DNA from: Geosiphon pyriformis
Lineage: Eukaryota > Glomeromycota > Glomeromycetes > Archaeosporales > Geosiphonaceae
NCBI GenBank assembly: GCA_016748015.1
Contig: JAAOMT010000306.1
Location: forward strand, 1-26,893
Length of the DNA stretch: 26,893 nt
Direction: 5' to 3'
Below are positions 17,345 through 26,480 of this stretch, piece after piece (within the stretch, counting starts at the first letter, position 1; every line of letters begins with the position of its first letter). Both the position numbers and the translations under genes were made by a program. The notes below the pieces were generated by a model. That model did no database searches and was not told the origin of the DNA. It was given only the letters and a program-made list of their open reading frames with translations.

Positions 17345-18002
17345 ATGAACAATTATTTTCTGGATCAAAACATTCAAAACGCTTTCTATACTTTTCATAA
17401 GTATTAGTTTAAAAACTATCCAAATGCTACTTTGATTATTGGAAAACAAACTACAATAACTGACAACAGTAGAACACATACTGTTATCAGACCAAAGAAA
17501 ACAACTATCAGAAGAGAAAGAATTGGTAGCAAAATGAATAAGTATTTGCTGGAAAGTATAACAGCAGCAATACTTGCACCTTTCATCACAATTGGAAAAA
17601 CAATTAAAAAAATCTTGCCCATAAACAAAAAACTTGTCATATGGAAGACAATTAAAACTCTATGGTTGCCTTAGTGAAATCATAGAAGACATAAAGCTCA
17701 TAAAGAAAACAACTTTTGAAATACAAGTAGAAATTTTGGACATTGTACGATTAGATGTCCCAAGAGTTTTGACCATTGCAAGAAGAGCCAAAACTCTTAT
17801 ACAAAGATTTGGTCTCTTGGACATAAAGCTCATTTTGCCTCAAGTTTTATATACCTTATTCACAAAAGACTTCAACAAACTAGTTAGTTTTAAGTTAGAT
17901 AAAATCTTTCAAATAGAGTATCCCCTAAATAATTTGATTTCACTGGAGCTCAATCTCTTTAGAGAGAATGATATTACAGTTGAAACTCATAGTTTTTATT
18001 AG
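17345..18002 (+). pseudogene. Element B terminal ORF, function unknown
   Basis: An ATG at 17345 opens frame 2 (MNNYFLDQNIQNAFYTFHKY, stop TAG at 17405-17407 fitting a lost Gln, then FKNYPNATLIIGKQTTITD...). This runs to a stop at about 17672, and the sequence continues in frame 3 (LSEIIEDIKLIKKTTFEIQ... to ...LFRENDITVETHSFY). Together about 215 codons. It is Lys/Ile/Leu-rich, helical, with one hydrophobic stretch (LLESITAAILAPFITIG) that might be a membrane or buried helix. I recognise no family. The first half is conserved in the decayed copy at 26500-26740, so it was part of the mobile unit. The stop lies 31 bases inside the 3' LTR. Confidence 0.6.
17961..17971 (+). other. Element B polypurine tract
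   Basis: AGAGAGAATGA directly precedes the 3' LTR. It would prime plus-strand DNA synthesis. It lies within the reading frame of the terminal ORF. One T breaks the purine run. Confidence 0.65.
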
Positions 18003-18682
18003 TTATTACATGTATTAGCCACTGATGTCATATGATTAGCTACACTATTTTTAGAAAAGAGATTATTGACCTTATCAATGACTTGACCATTGACCTGACC
18101 ATTGATCTAATCAATGACCTGATTAATGACCTAATTATTGACCTGATCATTGATCATTTTTGATAGTTATATAAGCAATGAATCTCTTAGCTATAGAAAA
18201 GCATGTAATAACAAGCATCTAAATAATCAAGAATAAATAAAATAACAATTTTCATCTCAATCCTTCTCTTATTGTTAATTTTTCTTTCTCTACCTTTAAG
18301 TATCTGAACATTTTAAAGATAAAAGATTACTTGTTCTTTTTCTGACATATATAATTGTAGCATTTGAAGATTATTTGAATAAACATGACTGAAAAGCACA
18401 AGTTGATACCTGATATTGAATTCTAAGAATGCCAACATGAGGCATAAAATTATACCAGTGGTGATCAATTGTTGACAGTACGGACTATTTTTCTACCTAC
18501 AGATTTCCCAGTTATCTTTAAAAAGAATAGCAACTGAGATATTTTATGAGACTGATCTTGCACATTGAATCTATACTCATTCAATTCACTCTTTAAAGTT
18601 GAATTCCCTTTTGATTATTTCTATTACCCTACAATCCTGTTCTCCTTTGCTATCTGTTAGCTTGTTACTTTAACTCGTAACA
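17972..18682 (+). mobile_element. Element B 3' LTR
   Basis: TATTACAGTTGAAACTCATAG... to ...CTCGTAACA, 711 bp. Its first dinucleotide is TA where the 5' LTR has TG. Two insertions relative to the 5' LTR explain its greater length: about 20 bases near 18022-18042 (CTGATGTCATATGATTAGCTA) and extra tandem units at 18064-18155. Confidence 0.92.
18064..18155 (+). repeat. 11-13 bp minisatellite in U3 of the element B 3' LTR
   Basis: About eight degenerate units of the type ATTGACCTGATC / AATGACCTGATT follow one another. The 5' LTR has only about two units at the same place (11099-11119). It lies about 15 bases upstream of the TATA box. Confidence 0.8.
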
Positions 18683-18686
18683 ATAT
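18683..18686. repeat. Target-site duplication ATAT of element B, right copy
   Basis: Second copy of ATAT directly after GTAACA; see 11025-11028. Integrase sequence of element C resumes here on the minus strand. Confidence 0.75.
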
Positions 18687-19560
18687 AAATAGCTGTTATT
18701 TATTGTTTTTCTTCCAAAGTACTAAGCAAAATATAAGCTCTTTATTAAAGTGTTTTTTAAAAGTTTTCTTAATTAATTAATTATATTAAATATGTTTCTA
18801 CTGTAAAATTAATTGGCAATATTGCTGTTTTTTTATAGGTTAAATTAAATAGTGTGTGTTTTATAGCATCTAGTTTTAGTATTCTGTATATTAATAATAT
18901 TAATAGAATAAAGTTATTTTTATCTTGTTTAAAATTATTTAAAACTTTGGCTAATAATTTACACAATGTTTAGTTAAAATGTTTTATTAATTTATTTGTT
19001 TAAAAATAATAAAATAATAAAAATGATCTTTTAACATTGAATTTTTCACATATTTTTTGTATCAAGTTATTTATGAAATATGTTTTTTGATTAGATAAAA
19101 GTTTAATTGGACATTTATGTTTACAAATAATGTTTTTTTAGATGAAATTTGCTATTAATTTTGCATTTGCTTTTTAAATGACTCTGATTTTAAACTATTT
19201 AGTAAAAAAATTTACTGTAACTGCAATATAACAATTTTTTAAGTAATAATAACTAATAGGTTGATTAAATTGATTCTTATTCTGTCAAAAAGTTGTCCAA
19301 CTTTAATTGGATTTAGAGATTCAATAAAACAAGTTTTTTTTCTTTTTTAATAACTATTCCATAATTCTATATATTATCAAATGTTTTTTTACATGTAAAA
19401 CCAAAAATAATGTTCTAATGTTCTTTAAATTGTACTATTTTTTTCTAAATATGCTAAAGATAAATCTGTGTACATATTATAAAGAATAGTTTCTTTTTTG
19501 TTTTCTTGAATAAGTCTGAGTAAATTGATTGAATTTCTATGATTTTGATAATAAATTTTG
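18687..19560 (-). pseudogene. Element C integrase: zinc-binding domain and core (decayed)
   Basis: On the minus strand, from about 19545, blocks read LRLIQENKKETILYNMYTDLS, then LEHYFWFYM, the stop-rich Cys half, then SLNPIKVGQLFDRIRINLI. These correspond to the H-H part of the HHCC domain, the YYWP block and the start of the catalytic core. The first catalytic Asp is Asn (RINLI for RIDLI). Further on, near 18700-18760, a remnant of the AYRT...PFYL block may be present just before the ATAT target site of element B. Stops are frequent. The C-terminal part continues at 11028 and below. Confidence 0.7.
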
Positions 19561-19859
19561 TTGTGATAAATAAAATATTGTTTTGTTTAGTATTGTAATT
19601 ATTGTTTTTTAATTAAAAACCAGTTTTCTGACATAGTAATAGTTTCCAAATAGTTTTTAATGTTGTTGTTATTTTCAGGTTTTATTATCTGTTGATTATT
19701 TGTTGTTAAGCTAGTAGATTGTAGTAAAGTTGGTATTGATGCTAATTTTATCTTATTTTTAAAAGATTATTTATGTTTATATATAATTTTTTAAATTTAT
19801 AATAAACAATATATTTTAATTAACTAAAAAGTCAGTTCATTAAGATTAATTTACACTAA

Positions 19860-20195
19860 GCTTAAAACTCTATTTTTTAAGCCATTTAAGACTAATGTTG
19901 TTAGTTATAATGTCAAATTTATTTTTATTGTAGAAATATTGCTAAAAGTGTTTAAAAGTCTAGATAATAACTGTTGTTTTTAATTTAGTTAAGCTATATT
20001 TGAGTTTTGTTAACTTAAGTATTCTACTGACATATGTAATTATTTGCTCTTTGTCATTGTTACTTATTTGTAATAAGATGGCACCAAAAGCTATATATAA
20101 AGCATTAGTGGCTAATTGAAATCTTTTTTTGAAGTCAAAATAGACAAGAATTAAAGCAGTTATAAGTCTTTTTTTGAAAGTATTAAATATTTTTT
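19860..20195 (-). pseudogene. Element C RNase H domain (decayed)
   Basis: The minus strand reads FKKRLITALILVYFDFKKRFQLATNALYIAFGAIL, then ITYVSRILKLTKLKYSLTKLK, then IITNNISLKWLKK. These follow the order of Ty3/gypsy RNase H. The first catalytic Asp is Asn (LATN for LATD), and the TDH block is also Asn-containing (ITNN). It lies between RT and integrase. Confidence 0.65.
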
Positions 20196-20199
20196 GTTA

Positions 20200-20905
20200 A
20201 ATTGGGGTCTATTAGTTTTTAACATCTTTGTTGATTAGTTAATTGAAAAATTTGGTAATTTTTGAGAATTTTTTAATGAATTTTAATAGTAGTAAGCTAA
20301 TTTAATAAATTCTCTTTATTTTATAGTATTTTGAAGAATTTAAAAGTTTTTAACAACATTAATTGTTTTTAAATTAAGTTGAACTCTATCTTTGTTTACA
20401 ATATATTCAAAAAAAATTAAACTTATTTTTCTAAAGTAATATCTTTTAATGTTTAACTTTAATTTTACTTTTTATAATTATTAAAAAACTTGTTGTAAGT
20501 AGATTAAATAAGCTTCAAATATTAAGAAATAGATATCAGTATCATCAAAATAAACAACTACTAATTGCCATAAAAGTTTTTTGTAAACAATATTTATAAG
20601 TTATTGAAATGTTGCTAATATATTGCAAAGTCTAAAAAACATTATATTAAATTCATAATTCTCTTATTGTGTAATAAATGCTGTTTTGATTTGCTAGTAT
20701 TCACTTTCCAAATCTAAAGTTAAGAAGTACTTGACTTTTTTTAAAGCATTTAACATGTTATTAATTCTTGATAATAGGTAAACATTTTCAAATATAATAT
20801 TATTAAGTTGGTAATAGTCAACACAAAATCAAATTTTCCTATTTTTTTTTGACCAGAACTACTGATAAGACCCAGGAACTTTTTAATAGTTGAATAAGAC
20901 TATTG
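20200..20905 (-). pseudogene. Element C reverse transcriptase domain (decayed)
   Basis: Minus-strand blocks in order: YQLNNIIFENVYLLSRINNML, YFLTLDLESEY, a stop, AFITQ, a stop, NYEFNIMFFRLCNILATFQ, then VVVYFDDTDIYF. The catalytic motif YFDD (about 20543-20554) is intact, unlike YLNN in element A. The thumb block continues to about 20200. About ten residues seem missing between the FW/YWQ block and AFIT. Confidence 0.75.
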
Positions 20906-21560
20906 TTGAGTATTTTTTTCACTTTTTTTTAATAAATTGGTGGCTTGTAAATAAAACTTGATAAGCTTATTGGTATTTTAATAGAACATTTTTTGTGTGG
21001 ATTTTATGTTACATAATATTGGTTTTTCAAGATTATTGTTATCTTTGGTAAATATATTAGCATATTTAGTATTTAATTGTTTTAATTGTTTTTGTTTTAG
21101 AGTTTTAAGGGACCTATGTTGATAAAAAAAGCTTTTTTTCAATTAAATAGTAGTTTTTAATATTTGAAATAATGTTGGAGTTTAAGAGTAATATATGTTT
21201 TACAATTTTAATGAAATTTAAAACAGTTTAAGGAATTTTATTCTGGAAGATATTATTATGTATGATTCCAATTTCTAATCTCTTTAATAAAATAATAGAG
21301 TTGTTATTGGAATTATAAAATATAACTCAAAATCTTTTTATTTTTTTGAAAATATAAACATTTAAAATTGAGATTTTATTTTTAGGCAAATTTAATTATT
21401 TAATTTAAAGATTTGTTAAGTGATTATTGGTTTTAGGCAAATGTAAATTTTGTAATGTTCTTCAAAAAATAAAATAATAATTGGTTGTAAAAGTCAAAAA
21501 ATCTGGTAAGATTTATTTTGTATATTAAGAGTTATATTTACTAAAACTGTAAATCATTCA
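20905..21560 (-). pseudogene. Element C linker between dUTPase-like domain and RT
   Basis: It aligns by position with 3300-3800 of element A, lying between the dUTPase-like domain and RT on the same strand. The sequence is too decayed for a motif to be read with confidence. No other gene is seen on either strand. Confidence 0.4.
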
Positions 21561-21960
21561 ATTGAACCAAAACTTTGGGTTTTTCTATCATTTTTGTCTA
21601 ATTGTTCTCTTTGATTAACTAATTGTAAACTCGAAATGTTAATTAAGAATAAATAAATTGCTTAAGCAATCTTTTTAGCATGTTTTATCTTAAATAACTT
21701 TTTTGTTTTATTTTGTAGCATAATTGTAATGTCTTTATTGTATCTTGTATCTATAATTTTTTCTCTTATATTAATTTTTTTTGCTGGCCAGAAGTGATTA
21801 AGAAGCAATTTAAAATATTGCTTCTAATGATATTTTAAAAGCAATTTTGAAATTAATTTTTATTAAAAATTTTGGTTTAAGAACCAAAATATCTTTTTTT
21901 AAATAATATAAATCATATTCTGCATCAATTTTGTGAGCTTTTTCTGGCTTGATCTCTTGG
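21560..21960 (-). pseudogene. Element C dUTPase-like domain within Pol
   Basis: The minus strand reads EKAHKIDAEYDLYYLKKDIL (motif 1, usually DAGxDL) and, after a stop, IAS, a stop, SLLASKK (motif 2, RSSLA). Then come INIREKIIDTRYNKDITIML (motif 3, usually GVIDxxYxGxI; Asp and Tyr kept), HAKKIA, a stop, AIYLFLI (motif 4) and NDRKTQSFGSIE (motif 5, usually RGxxGFGSTG). Compared with element A, this copy keeps the motif 3 Asp and the FGS of motif 5, so the two decayed copies support each other. Its position upstream of RT is the same as in A. Confidence 0.68.
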
Positions 21961-22056
21961 CCATTATTGTAAAAGTACTTGAGTTGTATGACAAGCTAAT
22001 TTTTGATCAAGTAGATTAAAGTAGTTGTAATTTTTTTTTAGATTTAGATTTTCTAT
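21961..22056 (-). pseudogene. Element C linker upstream of dUTPase-like domain
   Basis: Short stretch between the dUTPase-like domain and the inserted D-type LTR. It corresponds to the Asn-rich linker of element A (4320-4480). No motif is readable. Confidence 0.35.
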
Positions 22057-23013
22057 TGTTACCAATAGAATTTTAACTATTAATTAGCATGAAATTGCTC
22101 TTATAATTTCTATTATTAATTAGCATATATTATTATTATTTCAATTATTACTTATTATTTAATCAAATTAACAATTATCATTATTCAATTAATAACCTAA
22201 TTTGTATTATAGAAATTAAGATAATCAAATTAAACAATACCCTGAACCATATAACATAGCCAAAATTCGTCGAAATTAATGAAAATTGGCTAAAATAAAC
22301 AATAGTTCAGTAAAATAACTTGTAGTTTGCCAAAATGTATCTTTAGTTTACTTAAAATTGTAGCAAAAAGAAAAATGCAAGCTTAAAGACTAGTACTATA
22401 ACAAGTTGTATAAAAGAAAAGCTTTTTTCTTCAAAAAAATATATCTTCTTATATCTTATCATAGTATTTTACTTTATATATCTTAATTTGAACAAATCAT
22501 CTTTTACAAAACCAAATAAAAATTAAATATTTGAAAACCAAATCCTTAAATTATTTACTTGAAATTCTCTTAACACAACTAATGTTTTAAAATTAATTAG
22601 CCACTAATTTTAATAAACTGTTAGTGATTTCAGGCCTGAATAAAAAACGTTTTCCTTAACAAAATTTTATTTCTTTTATATTTTTTTTATTTTTTTTATT
22701 ATAATTATTAGGGTAGCCTACAAACAAGATTCCTGTAGAAGAGTTGATTTTCACAACAAAGTAACTACATATTTTTAGTAAGCTTTTAGATGAGCAATTC
22801 CTGGAAAAAAGTTGACATTTACTACAATATAACTATATAAGTAACTGGCATAGAATTAGTTATTTCACTTATAAGCCCAGCAGTTTAAATTATAAGAAAT
22901 AATTTAAAAATAAATTTAGTTATTGAAGATTCAACTATTTCTAGAAAATGTGAATTCACAACAAACAAACATTAATAACATTAAAAAAAAGAAACCAAAA
23001 ACCTCCAGTAACA
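22057..23013 (+). mobile_element. D-type LTR inside element C
   Basis: It starts TGTTACCAATAG and ends CCAGTAACA, a perfect inverted terminal pair TGTTAC / GTAACA, 957 bp. It matches the LTR at 25147-26071 over its length and the fragment at 1-175. TATA box TATAAAA at 22409-22415. Element C sequence flanks it on both sides (dUTPase-like domain left, Cys-rich module right, at about the spacing seen in element A), so it is most likely a solo LTR. No convincing target duplication is seen (CTAT left, CCAA right). It is less A+T-rich than the copy at 25147. Confidence 0.75.
22409..22415 (+). promoter_or_regulatory. TATA box of D-type LTR
   Basis: TATAAAA within ACAAGTTGTATAAAAGAAAA; the copy at 25496-25502 reads ACAAGTTATATAAAAGAAAA. 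Conservation between two decayed copies supports a core promoter. Confidence 0.6.
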
Positions 23014-23480
23014 CCAAATTTGATTTTATGCTTATTACTTTTACTAGACAGAAAAATATTAAGAACATAATATTTTAGACACTATTGGTTATTACAAAAC
23101 ATTATATATTCTTTACATTGTTAAATGTTTATCTGCTTTAATTATTGAATTTAAGTTTTTTTGGTTAGATAGATGTAACTTGTAATTTGATGGTAAGTTA
23201 TGACTTTATCTTCATAGTTATATTCAGCAATTTTGAAAGTGTATTTAATATATTCAGCTTTTTTTATTTAATAAACATCTTTTTGGGTTTTTTTATTGAT
23301 TAGACCTATAGCCAATTTATAGATCATTTTAATATTATATAGGTAATAATAGAGTTTGTTAAAAGCACTGTTATATACTGTATTAAATCAAATTTTTTTT
23401 TTAACTTTTTTGTAATTGAAAGTACATATTAACAAGTTTGATTACAGACTTCTTCTTTTATTATAATATTGATCTAGTTG
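23014..23480 (-). pseudogene. Element C region between CxxC linker and Cys-rich module, unreadable
   Basis: It corresponds by position to 4540-4860 of element A. T-rich on the plus strand, several partial reading frames on the minus strand, no motif I can support. Confidence 0.35.
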
Positions 23481-23690
23481 TATTTTTTTGGTAACATTTT
23501 TTTACATATAAAACAAGACATATTGTTTCATTTTTTATTTTGTTTGGAGTATTTAAATTACTTTTGATAACAAGTTTTATAGTAATAGCAAGTATGTATT
23601 TCATATTTTTTTTCTAAAAATATACAAGCTTCCATAGATAAAAGCTTTTTGTTGCAGTTTTTACACTTAAGTAGAATATAAAATAGTTGT
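23480..23690 (-). pseudogene. Element C Cys-rich putative zinc-binding module
   Basis: The minus strand reads LKCKNCNKKLLSMEACIF, then HTCYYYKTCYQK, a stop, then NNMSCFICKKM. The first and last Cys pairs align with those of element A (YVKCDKKLF...TCC, ...CHLCVFEC..., ...CFVCRE). The pair CYYYKTC suggests a Cys changed to Tyr. Same position, downstream of the protease. Confidence 0.6.
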
Positions 23691-23849
23691 TTTTATAATT
23701 CTGATTTAGAATGCCAAACTTTGTTTCAACTACTGGTTTTTTTAAAAATTTCTTGTTTTGTTTCTTTAGTCTAATTGGATATTAATCCAAGAATTATGTA
23801 GGTTTTAGTAATTGGTATTTTTTTTAAATTTAAACACAGAGGCTTTTTT

Positions 23850-24228
23850 TGATTATTTGTTAAAAGTATTATATATAGTAAGCATTCTAGTATATTGTTT
23901 TTAATATAAAATTTTAAGTTTTTGGGTTTTTAATCTAAGTTTGTATTGGTTTTGAGAAGCCAATTATTTTTAATAAATGCTTAATATTGAAATGTATTTA
24001 TAATTAAGACTTTTATTAAAATAGTAATTCTATTAATTGTGAAAAGAAAATTATTTTTTTTTTTTACTAAAGTCTTTTTTATATTATTGGCTATTACAAT
24101 TATTGTTTGGACTGATCTGTCTATATTTTAATTAAATTGTTGCATTAGTTGGTAGGTAATAATACTTTTGGCAGATTTATTGTTTAAAATTAACCAAATT
24201 TGCTTTTTTTCTACTTTAGTTTTAATAT
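23850..24228 (-). pseudogene. Element C aspartic protease (decayed, truncated at its N-terminus)
   Basis: The minus strand begins at the LTR border with WLILNNKSAKSIITYQLMQQ, where the active-site block is normally LIDSGSxxSIIT, so Asp and Gly are both lost. It goes on with ITILIKVLIINTFQY, a stop, AFIKNNWLLKTNTNLD, matching the flap and GNDWL blocks of element A. Everything upstream (gag, primer site, 5' LTR of C) is missing: a plus-oriented A-type LTR begins at 24229. Confidence 0.65.
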
Positions 24229-24850
24229 TATTACTTATAAAAATTAAAAGTATTGTATATTTAGAAGATTAGCCAATCAGAAGTAAGCATAATAACAGAG
24301 GAATTTCAGGATTATTCTAAAGAAATTGCAGGATTTCAGAATTCCAAAATTTCAGAATTTCTCTAAAGAAATTGTAGAATTCCAGAAATTTTGTATAATA
24401 CCAATTATGTATATATAACAGTAGCATTAGAAGCAAAAAAAGACAGAATTCAGTTCAGTTTTAATTTAGCATCTCCTTTTTTATCTATTAATTAATCTTC
24501 ATTTCACAGATAGTTACTATTAACCAAAGTGAATTCATTAATCATATCAAATAAAACATACTTATTATCATTTAATTTATATTATTATTATTTAATTAAG
24601 AATTTTTATCCAATTTCTATTATCAATACTTAATCATATTGAAAAAATAGCTTTTAATCATGACTATTAACAGAATACTAATTTTTTATTTTCTTTTATT
24701 TTCTTTTATTTATTTATTTATTTTTATTTTGTTGTTTTATTGTTTTATTAACTGATTAAAGAATTAACACATAGAGTACTGACATCAAAAATAGCATTGA
24801 TAAAAGACCCAAAAATAAGAATAAACACTCGAAATTTAAAACAACAAACT
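24229..24850 (+). mobile_element. A-type LTR, plus orientation, truncated at its 3' end
   Basis: It starts TATTACTTATAAAA, as the LTR of element A does on the minus strand (10043), then TTAGCCAATCAG, an AATTC-rich array (24295-24395) and TATA box at 24410-24417. It matches the solo LTR up to the AAAAGACCC block at about 24805. Past about 24850 the match is lost and the sequence becomes the terminal ORF of a D-type element, so about 350 bases of U5 are missing. Confidence 0.7.
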
Positions 24851-24854
24851 TTGT

Positions 24855-25146
24855 TCCTAAAGCTATACAAAAATAAATTTACAATAAATTTAAGACAACA
24901 ACTGGATTAACAAACACTTATTACAAACTTAAACAGCTTTTAAACTTTATAATCGATTTAATATTTGTAAAAATGTCCTACAAAATCTAATACTCCAATT
25001 AATAAAGATTTAATACATTAACAAATTCACAAAACTGAAATTTTAACAATTTTCAGACCAAATTATTTAAATCATTTTGGACTATTATTTCAATATTACA
25101 AATAGTATTTGAACTTTGATAAAGCTCAGTTTTGAGAAGAAAATTA
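24855..25146 (+). pseudogene. Decayed terminal ORF of a second D-type element
   Basis: The frame reads PKAIQK, a stop, IYNKFKTTTGLTNTYYKLKQLLNF and so on, the counterpart of the intact ORF on the minus strand at 164-505 (PEAIQKQIHNEFKTAAGST...). Homology continues to AAGCTCAGTTTTGAGAAGAAAATTA at the LTR border. Stops at former Gln codons (CAA to TAA). The purine-rich GAGAAGAAAA at 25134-25143 is the presumed polypurine tract. Confidence 0.65.
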
Positions 25147-26071
25147 TGTTACTAGTAGAATTTTAGCCATTAAATTAACATAAAATTATCCTTATAATTC
25201 TTATTATTAATTAATATATATTATTATTATTTAAATTATTACTTATTATTTAATTAAATTATTAAATATTACTATAATCTAATTTGTACAATAAAAATTA
25301 AGATGATCAAATTACACAATATTTTGAATTATATAACATTCAAAAATTTGCAAAAATTTACCAAAATAATAAATAGTTTACTATTTAGTTAATAGTTTGC
25401 TAAAATAACTTGTAGTTTGTCAAATATATTTTTATTTTATCAAAATTATAATAAAAAAAAAATTCAAGTTTATAAATTAGTATTACAACAAGTTATATAA
25501 AAGAAAATATATCTTATTTATAGTAATTTTATTATAGATATCTTACTTGAAAATTATTTTTTTTAGAAAAAATTTCTTAATACAAATCAAATAAAAACTA
25601 AATACTTAAAAAATACAAAAATTTGTTAGTTAATATTTGAAATTCTAATTAATGTTTTAAAATTAAATTAGCTATTAATTTTAGTAATTTATTAATAACT
25701 TCAGGTTTAAATAAAAAACAATTTCCTTAACAAAATTTTATTTCTTTTATACTTCTATTATTTTTTTTTATTTTTTTTAATATAATTATTAAAGTAGTTT
25801 ACAGACAAAATTTTTGTAAAAAAGTTGACTTTTATAGCAAAATAATTACACATTTTTAATAAGTTTTTAGATAAGTAATTCCTAAAAATAAGTTGACTTT
25901 TATTACAAAGTAATTGGCATAAAATTAGCTATTCTACTTATAAGTCCAGCAGTTTAAATTATAGAAGATAATTTGAAAATAAATTCAGTTATCAGAGATT
26001 CAACAGTTTTCAAAAATGTGAATAAACAAATATTAACAACATTTAAAAAAAAACCAAAAATCTTAGTAATA
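25147..26071 (+). mobile_element. D-type 3' LTR (decayed)
   Basis: It starts TGTTACTAGTAG and ends CTTAGTAATA (GTAACA changed to GTAATA), 925 bp. It matches 22057-23013 along its length; most differences are C or G there against T or A here. TATA box TATAAAA at 25496-25502. It is preceded by the D-type terminal ORF, so it is a 3' LTR and not a solo LTR. Confidence 0.75.
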
Positions 26072-26480
26072 ATATTTCTAAAAATGTGTCATAATTTTCT
26101 AAAAATGTACTTACTTATTAAATACTATTTTTCTATTAGTTTATTTTTATAATCTGTTTTTTTTGTACTTTTTTTCTATGAGTAACAATAATAATAAAAA
26201 TTTCACCTAATGACTTTTATGACCAATTTGGTTTTTTGTTAATTAGAATAGTTTATTTGCTTGGTATTGTTAAGTTTTTTGTAGTTAGTTTTGGTTTGTA
26301 TAAAATATGTTTGTTTTTTTTAAGCATAGACAATAATACAGAAGTTTATATAAATATGTAGTATTGTTTTAATTATTTTAAATAACTGGTCATATATAGC
26401 AAGTATATAAGTTACATTTAATTAGATTTATTTAGTTTGTTTTTGTATACTAGATAGTGATTAAGTTGTATTCATTAATA
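26072..26480. other. A+T-rich sequence, no gene seen
   Basis: No readable ORF, LTR terminus pair or repeat match was found. It lies between the D-type LTR and a decayed B-like fragment and may be the decayed interior of the latter. Confidence 0.4.

Larger units (their letters stand above)
11029..18682 (+). mobile_element. Element B: complete Ty3/gypsy LTR retrotransposon, inactivated
   Basis: The element is 7654 bp long and has every structural part: two LTRs with TGTTAC...GTAACA termini, target duplication, primer-binding site, gag, protease, Cys-rich block, RT, RNase H, integrase, a terminal ORF and a polypurine tract. RNase H precedes integrase, which defines Ty3/gypsy (Metaviridae) rather than copia order. 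It sits inside the integrase gene of element C. Premature stops, about five frame breaks and loss of two catalytic Asp residues show it is dead, but it is much less decayed than its neighbours. The two LTRs differ at roughly three dozen positions by eye over about 600 aligned bases, nearly all transitions. Confidence 0.95.

Noticed and set aside
17416-17640. Minus-strand ORF that looks like a hydrophobic multi-pass membrane protein
   Set aside because: It is the antisense of the Lys/Ile-rich terminal ORF of element B; antisense Lys codons read as Phe/Leu and imitate membrane segments.
18064-18155. CRISPR-like array
   Set aside because: Units are contiguous and degenerate with no spacers, and the array lies inside an LTR of a eukaryotic element.
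11029-18682. Stop codons in element B as a sign of a variant genetic code (TAA/TAG = Gln)
   Set aside because: Some stops replace Gln, but others replace Trp and Arg, and they come with other C-to-T and G-to-A changes and frame breaks; decay explains all of them.
18781-18966. Minus-strand ORF of 61 codons as a possible host gene
   Set aside because: Position and composition place it in the decayed integrase of element C; it contains no independent start context or family match.
22057-26071. A complete D-type element with 5' LTR at 22057 and 3' LTR at 25147
   Set aside because: The interior (23014-24228) reads as protease and Cys-rich module of element C on the opposite strand, no primer-binding site follows 23013, and an A-type LTR intervenes; two separate D-type remnants fit better.
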